Source: Acidobacteriota bacterium (GTDB lineage: Bacteria > Acidobacteriota > Vicinamibacteria > Vicinamibacterales > CAVVIG01). Taken from it: DNA of 8,503 nucleotides. The notes below the pieces were generated by a model. That model saw only the letters and a list, made by a program, of their open reading frames with translations, did not search any database and was not told where the DNA came from. A program made the position numbers and the translations under genes. Of the stretch, positions 5,514 through 8,503 are shown piece by piece; position 1 is the first letter of the stretch, and every line of letters starts with the position of its first letter. The DNA lies in assembly GCA_003222455.1 (NCBI GenBank), contig QHWF01000334.1, positions 1 through 8,503 on the forward strand, read 5' to 3'.

Positions 5514-8503
5514 TCAAAACAGCAGCTTCAACCCCACCTGGTTGATCCGGCCCGGACGGGCATCGAGGATCCGGCCGAACCTGTTATCGGCGACGTTGAC
5601 CACCGGTGCATTGAACTGCGGGTGGTTGAACGCATTGAACGATTCGAACCGGAACTGGAGCCGCGCGCCGCGTGTCAGGTCGAAGTTCTTGAATAATGCG
5701 AGATCCAGACTGTGAGTGCCAGGCCCGCGGAGCGTGTTTCGTCCAACGGTACCGAAGTGTCCCGCCGCCGGTTGTCCGAACGCCGTCGTGTTGAACCAGG
5801 CATTGATACTCTTCTCGAAACCACTCGGGTACGGATCACCCACGATATCGGCGCGGTTCGTTCCGAAGCTGTCATTCAGGCCACCCGTGTCAGCTGCAGT
5901 GATCGTGATCGGAAAGCCTCGCTGAAACGTGGCGATACCGTTGAGCTGCCACCCACCCACGACCGCGTTTTTCAGGCCGGTTGCGCTGCCCGCGAACTTT
6001 TCTCCGTTCCCGAACGGAAGGTTGTACACGAAGCTGCCGACAAGACGGTGGTCCACGTCGAAATCCGACCGGCCGCGATCGAGCTCGGGACGGCTGTTGT
6101 CCAGCAGGCCTTGCCAGCCGTTGAATGCCGACGCGCCGATTCCCGCCGCGGCGGACTTGTTGTCCGTACTCTTCGCCCACGTGTAGACGACCGTCGCCAC
6201 CAGGGAGCTCGTATGGCGCTCGAGCCTCGCGTTCATCGACTGGTAGTTGGACGTCCCCGAGAAATCGCTGTCGATGTATACGACGAAGTTGGGAAATGGC
6301 TTGCGTGCCGCGACCGGCAATGGATTCGACGGGTCGTAGGGAAGGGCCTGGGCGATGTTCCTCCGCATCAACAGGTCCCTGCCCTTGGTCCCGATGTAAT
6401 TCAGCTCGGCGATCGTGTTTCGGAACACCTCGTGTTGAATCCCTACCGACCATTGCTGTACGTACGGGTTCTTTGGATTCGGCGACATACTCACGGCAAG
6501 GAACGTGTTCGCCGCAGGCGTTGCCGGGCCGAGATCGGCGAAGCTGGGGAAGAGATCGTTCGTCGTCTTCAGTGGCGTCGTCTGATCGGCTGTCTGAATG
6601 TAGTTGCCGCGGCTGACGTACGGATAGATGTCGGCGGCGCCGTCGATCTCGCGACCTTCGAACGAGTCCCAGAAAACGCCGTAGCCGCCCCGCACGACCG
6701 TCTCCTGACCGCCGAACGGCCTGAACGCGAACCCGAGGCGCGGCGCGAAGACATTCTTCGAAGCGTCCTCGGGATTGCGTCGGCCGGCGAATCTGTAATA
6801 GCTGGAGTCGCCGACGATGCCTCGGTCGACGAGGGTCTGATCGGCCACCAGGAGCCCGCCGCGCGGGTTCGACAGATCGCGCCAGCCCATGCGATTGTTG
6901 GTCTCGAACGGCACCGTGCGATAGTCCCAACGGAGCCCGGCATTCAGCGTCAGCCGTCCGTTGACTTTCCAGTCGTCCTGCAGATACGGCGCGAAGTACC
7001 GGAAGTTGAACTCACGCGGGTTCCCCGATCGTCCGGCGACGCTGAATCCGGCCGGCTGAAAGACACTCGCCCCGGAGTAGTAGCCGAGCAACATGTCCGC
7101 AACGGCGTTGCCCGTGAAGAACCCGCTGAAGGTGAACTGCCCGAGGAAGTCATTGGCGAGATCTCGCTGAAGCGACCAGCGTCGGTAGTTCGCGCCGAAG
7201 TTCAGCGTATGACGACCCTTGATCCACGTGCTGGTGTTGCTCAAATCCCACATCGGTTGGTAGCTCGCCTGATAATCGTTCACCGCGCTGCCACCGCCCG
7301 CGAGACCGGTGCCGGTGCCGCCGAAGCCGACCGCCGGGTACGTCCGTTGCTCGTCATTCAGATTGTCGAACACGCCCGTCAGCGCCGCTGCCGCGATGTC
7401 GCTGACCGGGGCGGTGAACCCGTGCTGGTTCGCACGGGCGCCAACAAAGCCCACACGCATTTGATTGACGAAATTTGACCCGATCGGCACCGAATGCGAC
7501 ACCTGCCAGTTCCGGGTCTGCTGAACGAAGAACACATCTCCGAGCTCGGTGACCGTGCCGAGTGTCGTGTTCGTCCAGTCCGCCTGCGTATAACGTCCGA
7601 ACACGGTTCCCCACCGCGACCCCAGCTGCTGGTCGATGCGAATCGTCAGCTGGTTCGTGTCGGTCGGCAGATTCCGCTGTCGAATGTAATTGCCTTCGGG
7701 AACGCTGGCGTTCGGCGCCGGCCAGTAGCTCTTACTGAGCGCCAGCTTGGCGATTCGCGAAAAACGCGTCTGTGGAATGGTGTTGCCTGGAAAGGGCTGT
7801 CGCGTGACGGGATCGATGATCGTGCTGGTGAATCGGCCGGCCAGTTCTTCCGGGAGCGGAACGCGAAGAAAGTCCTGCGAGCCGACTTCCCTCCTCAGAC
7901 CTTCGTAGTTCATGAGAAAGAAGGTCTTGTTCCGCCCACTGTACGCGCCAGGCACCCAGACAGGACCGCCGACGACGAACCCGGACTGCTTCTGATCGAG
8001 CTTCTGCTTCTGAACGTCGAAGAAGCTCCGCGCGTCGAGCTTGTCGTTTCGCAGGAACGAGAACACAGACCCGCTCAGACGGTTTGTACCCGTCTTGCTG
8101 ACGATGTTGATCTGGTTGGCGCTGAAGCCGTACTCGGCCGAGTACGTCGCCGTCTGTTCCTTGAACTCCTGAATGGCATCCACCGAAAGGATTACCGCGG
8201 GCGTCCCGAGGGCCGTGTCGGTGTTTGACGTGCCATCGAGCAGATAGTTGTTGGACGTCGGCCTCGACCCATTGATGCTGATGGCATTGCCGGCGCCCTG
8301 CCTCATCACCCCCTGTTCGCCGGACGTTTCGACAGCGCCGTTGCCCAGGAAGAGGAGCTGCAGGAAGTTGCGCCCGTTGAGCGGCAACTGGGTGACCTGT
8401 TTTTCGGTAATGACGTGACCGATGCTGGCGGTCTCGCTATCGACGGCCACGGTGCGCCCGCGCACCTCCACACTCTCAGCCAGCGCACCGACTTCCATCG
8501 TCA
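5514..8503 (-). CDS. TonB-dependent receptor, acidobacterial Oar-like type (5' end cut by window edge)
   Basis: An outer-membrane beta-barrel receptor that would import or bind a ligand using TonB/ExbBD energy. The frame is open to the window edge; 994 residues follow the first visible Met (8498), but that is not the start, since the EVGALAESVEV segment there normally joins a carboxypeptidase-regulatory-like domain to the plug. Missing are the signal peptide and probably that domain, about 100 residues. Counting from that Met, the plug spans about 15-135 with LPLNGRNF (38-45), SINGSRP (74-80), YLLDGT (85-90) and EFKEQTATYSAEYG (111-124). The rest alternates aromatic-rich strands typical of the barrel and ends GLKLLF, with the terminal Phe used for barrel assembly. 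Ligand unknown: in Acidobacteria this large family is usually linked to polymers or oligosaccharides, but nothing here names one. The downstream TPR gene is probably in the same operon. Confidence 0.93.
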   Translation of the reverse strand, partial: TMEVGALAESVEVRGRTVAVDSETASIGHVITEKQVTQLPLNGRNFLQLLFLGNGAVETSGEQGVMRQGAGNAISINGSRPTSNNYLLDGTSNTDTALGTPAVILSVDAIQEFKEQTATYSAEYGFSANQINIVSKTGTNRLSGSVFSFLRNDKLDARSFFDVQKQKLDQKQSGFVVGGPVWVPGAYSGRNKTFFLMNYEGLRREVGSQDFLRVPLPEELAGRFTSTIIDPVTRQPFPGNTIPQTRFSRIAKLALSKSYWPAPNASVPEGNYIRQRNLPTDTNQLTIRIDQQLGSRWGTVFGRYTQADWTNTTLGTVTELGDVFFVQQTRNWQVSHSVPIGSNFVNQMRVGFVGARANQHGFTAPVSDIAAAALTGVFDNLNDEQRTYPAVGFGGTGTGLAGGGSAVNDYQASYQPMWDLSNTSTWIKGRHTLNFGANYRRWSLQRDLANDFLGQFTFSGFFTGNAVADMLLGYYSGASVFQPAGFSVAGRSGNPREFNFRYFAPYLQDDWKVNGRLTLNAGLRWDYRTVPFETNNRMGWRDLSNPRGGLLVADQTLVDRGIVGDSSYYRFAGRRNPEDASKNVFAPRLGFAFRPFGGQETVVRGGYGVFWDSFEGREIDGAADIYPYVSRGNYIQTADQTTPLKTTNDLFPSFADLGPATPAANTFLAVSMSPNPKNPYVQQWSVGIQHEVFRNTIAELNYIGTKGRDLLMRRNIAQALPYDPSNPLPVAARKPFPNFVVYIDSDFSGTSNYQSMNARLERHTSSLVATVVYTWAKSTDNKSAAAGIGASAFNGWQGLLDNSRPELDRGRSDFDVDHRLVGSFVYNLPFGNGEKFAGSATGLKNAVVGGWQLNGIATFQRGFPITITAADTGGLNDSFGTNRADIVGDPYPSGFEKSINAWFNTTAFGQPAAGHFGTVGRNTLRGPGTHSLDLALFKNFDLTRGARLQFRFESFNAFNHPQFNAPVVNVADNRFGRILDARPGRINQVGLKLLF

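Noticed and set aside
5712..7478. 588-codon plus-strand open frame
   Set aside because: Antisense mirror of the TonB receptor; its length is explained by high GC. No domain or signal is recognisable.
5514..8503. Receptor as a lanthanide-uptake (LutH-like) receptor serving the XoxF enzyme
   Set aside because: The plug and barrel motifs are of the general acidobacterial Oar-like family, the gene is about 3.8 kb from xoxF, and other transcription units lie between. Proximity alone does not support it.
1..8503. CRISPR array, tRNA or rRNA gene, insertion sequence or phage gene
   Set aside because: No spaced direct-repeat series, cloverleaf-like segment, transposase or phage-like protein was found on either strand by reading.

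Overview
The window looks like chromosomal DNA from a GC-rich (roughly 60% by eye) soil-type bacterium, most likely an acidobacterium of the Vicinamibacteria kind. The main reason is the right third. It encodes a large TonB-dependent receptor of the acidobacterial Oar-like type (LPLNGRNF plug motif, SINGSRP, C-terminal GLKLLF), followed by a secreted TPR protein. The taxon is inferred from protein style, not from a marker gene.

Layout, left to right. (1) 1-1744, minus: nearly all of a PQQ-dependent methanol/alcohol dehydrogenase, cut only at its last few codons. It carries the Asp-Tyr-Asp motif of the lanthanide-dependent XoxF type and an N-terminal lipobox. (2) 1745-1944: a 200-nt leader with a perfect 11-bp hairpin. 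(3) 1945-3315, minus: a secreted alpha/beta hydrolase with a Ser/His catalytic pattern, its start fixed by a strong ribosome binding site. (4) 3316-3793: a 478-nt stretch with no convincing gene. It holds candidate divergent promoters, a palindrome inside one promoter spacer, and a short coding-like patch with an in-frame 15-bp tandem repeat. (5) 3794-4177, plus: a small exported protein of unknown function, ending 3 bp from the stop of the next, convergent gene. (6) 4181-5404, minus: a secreted TPR protein. (7) 5514-8503, minus: the TonB-dependent receptor, whose N-terminus lies beyond the window.

How the genes may work together. Receptor and TPR gene are same-strand, 109 bp apart, and probably co-transcribed as an outer-membrane uptake or surface unit. 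Hydrolase and xoxF are same-strand, 200 bp apart, and both products should act outside the cytoplasm. An extracytoplasmic esterase that releases an alcohol for the dehydrogenase is an attractive but unproven reading. No xoxG (cytochrome), xoxJ or PQQ biosynthesis gene is visible; the side where xoxG/xoxJ would usually lie is outside the window. No RNA gene, CRISPR array, insertion sequence or phage gene was found. Nothing here is clearly a wholly new system; the most informative points are the XoxF-type lipoprotein, its hydrolase neighbour and the structured leader between them.
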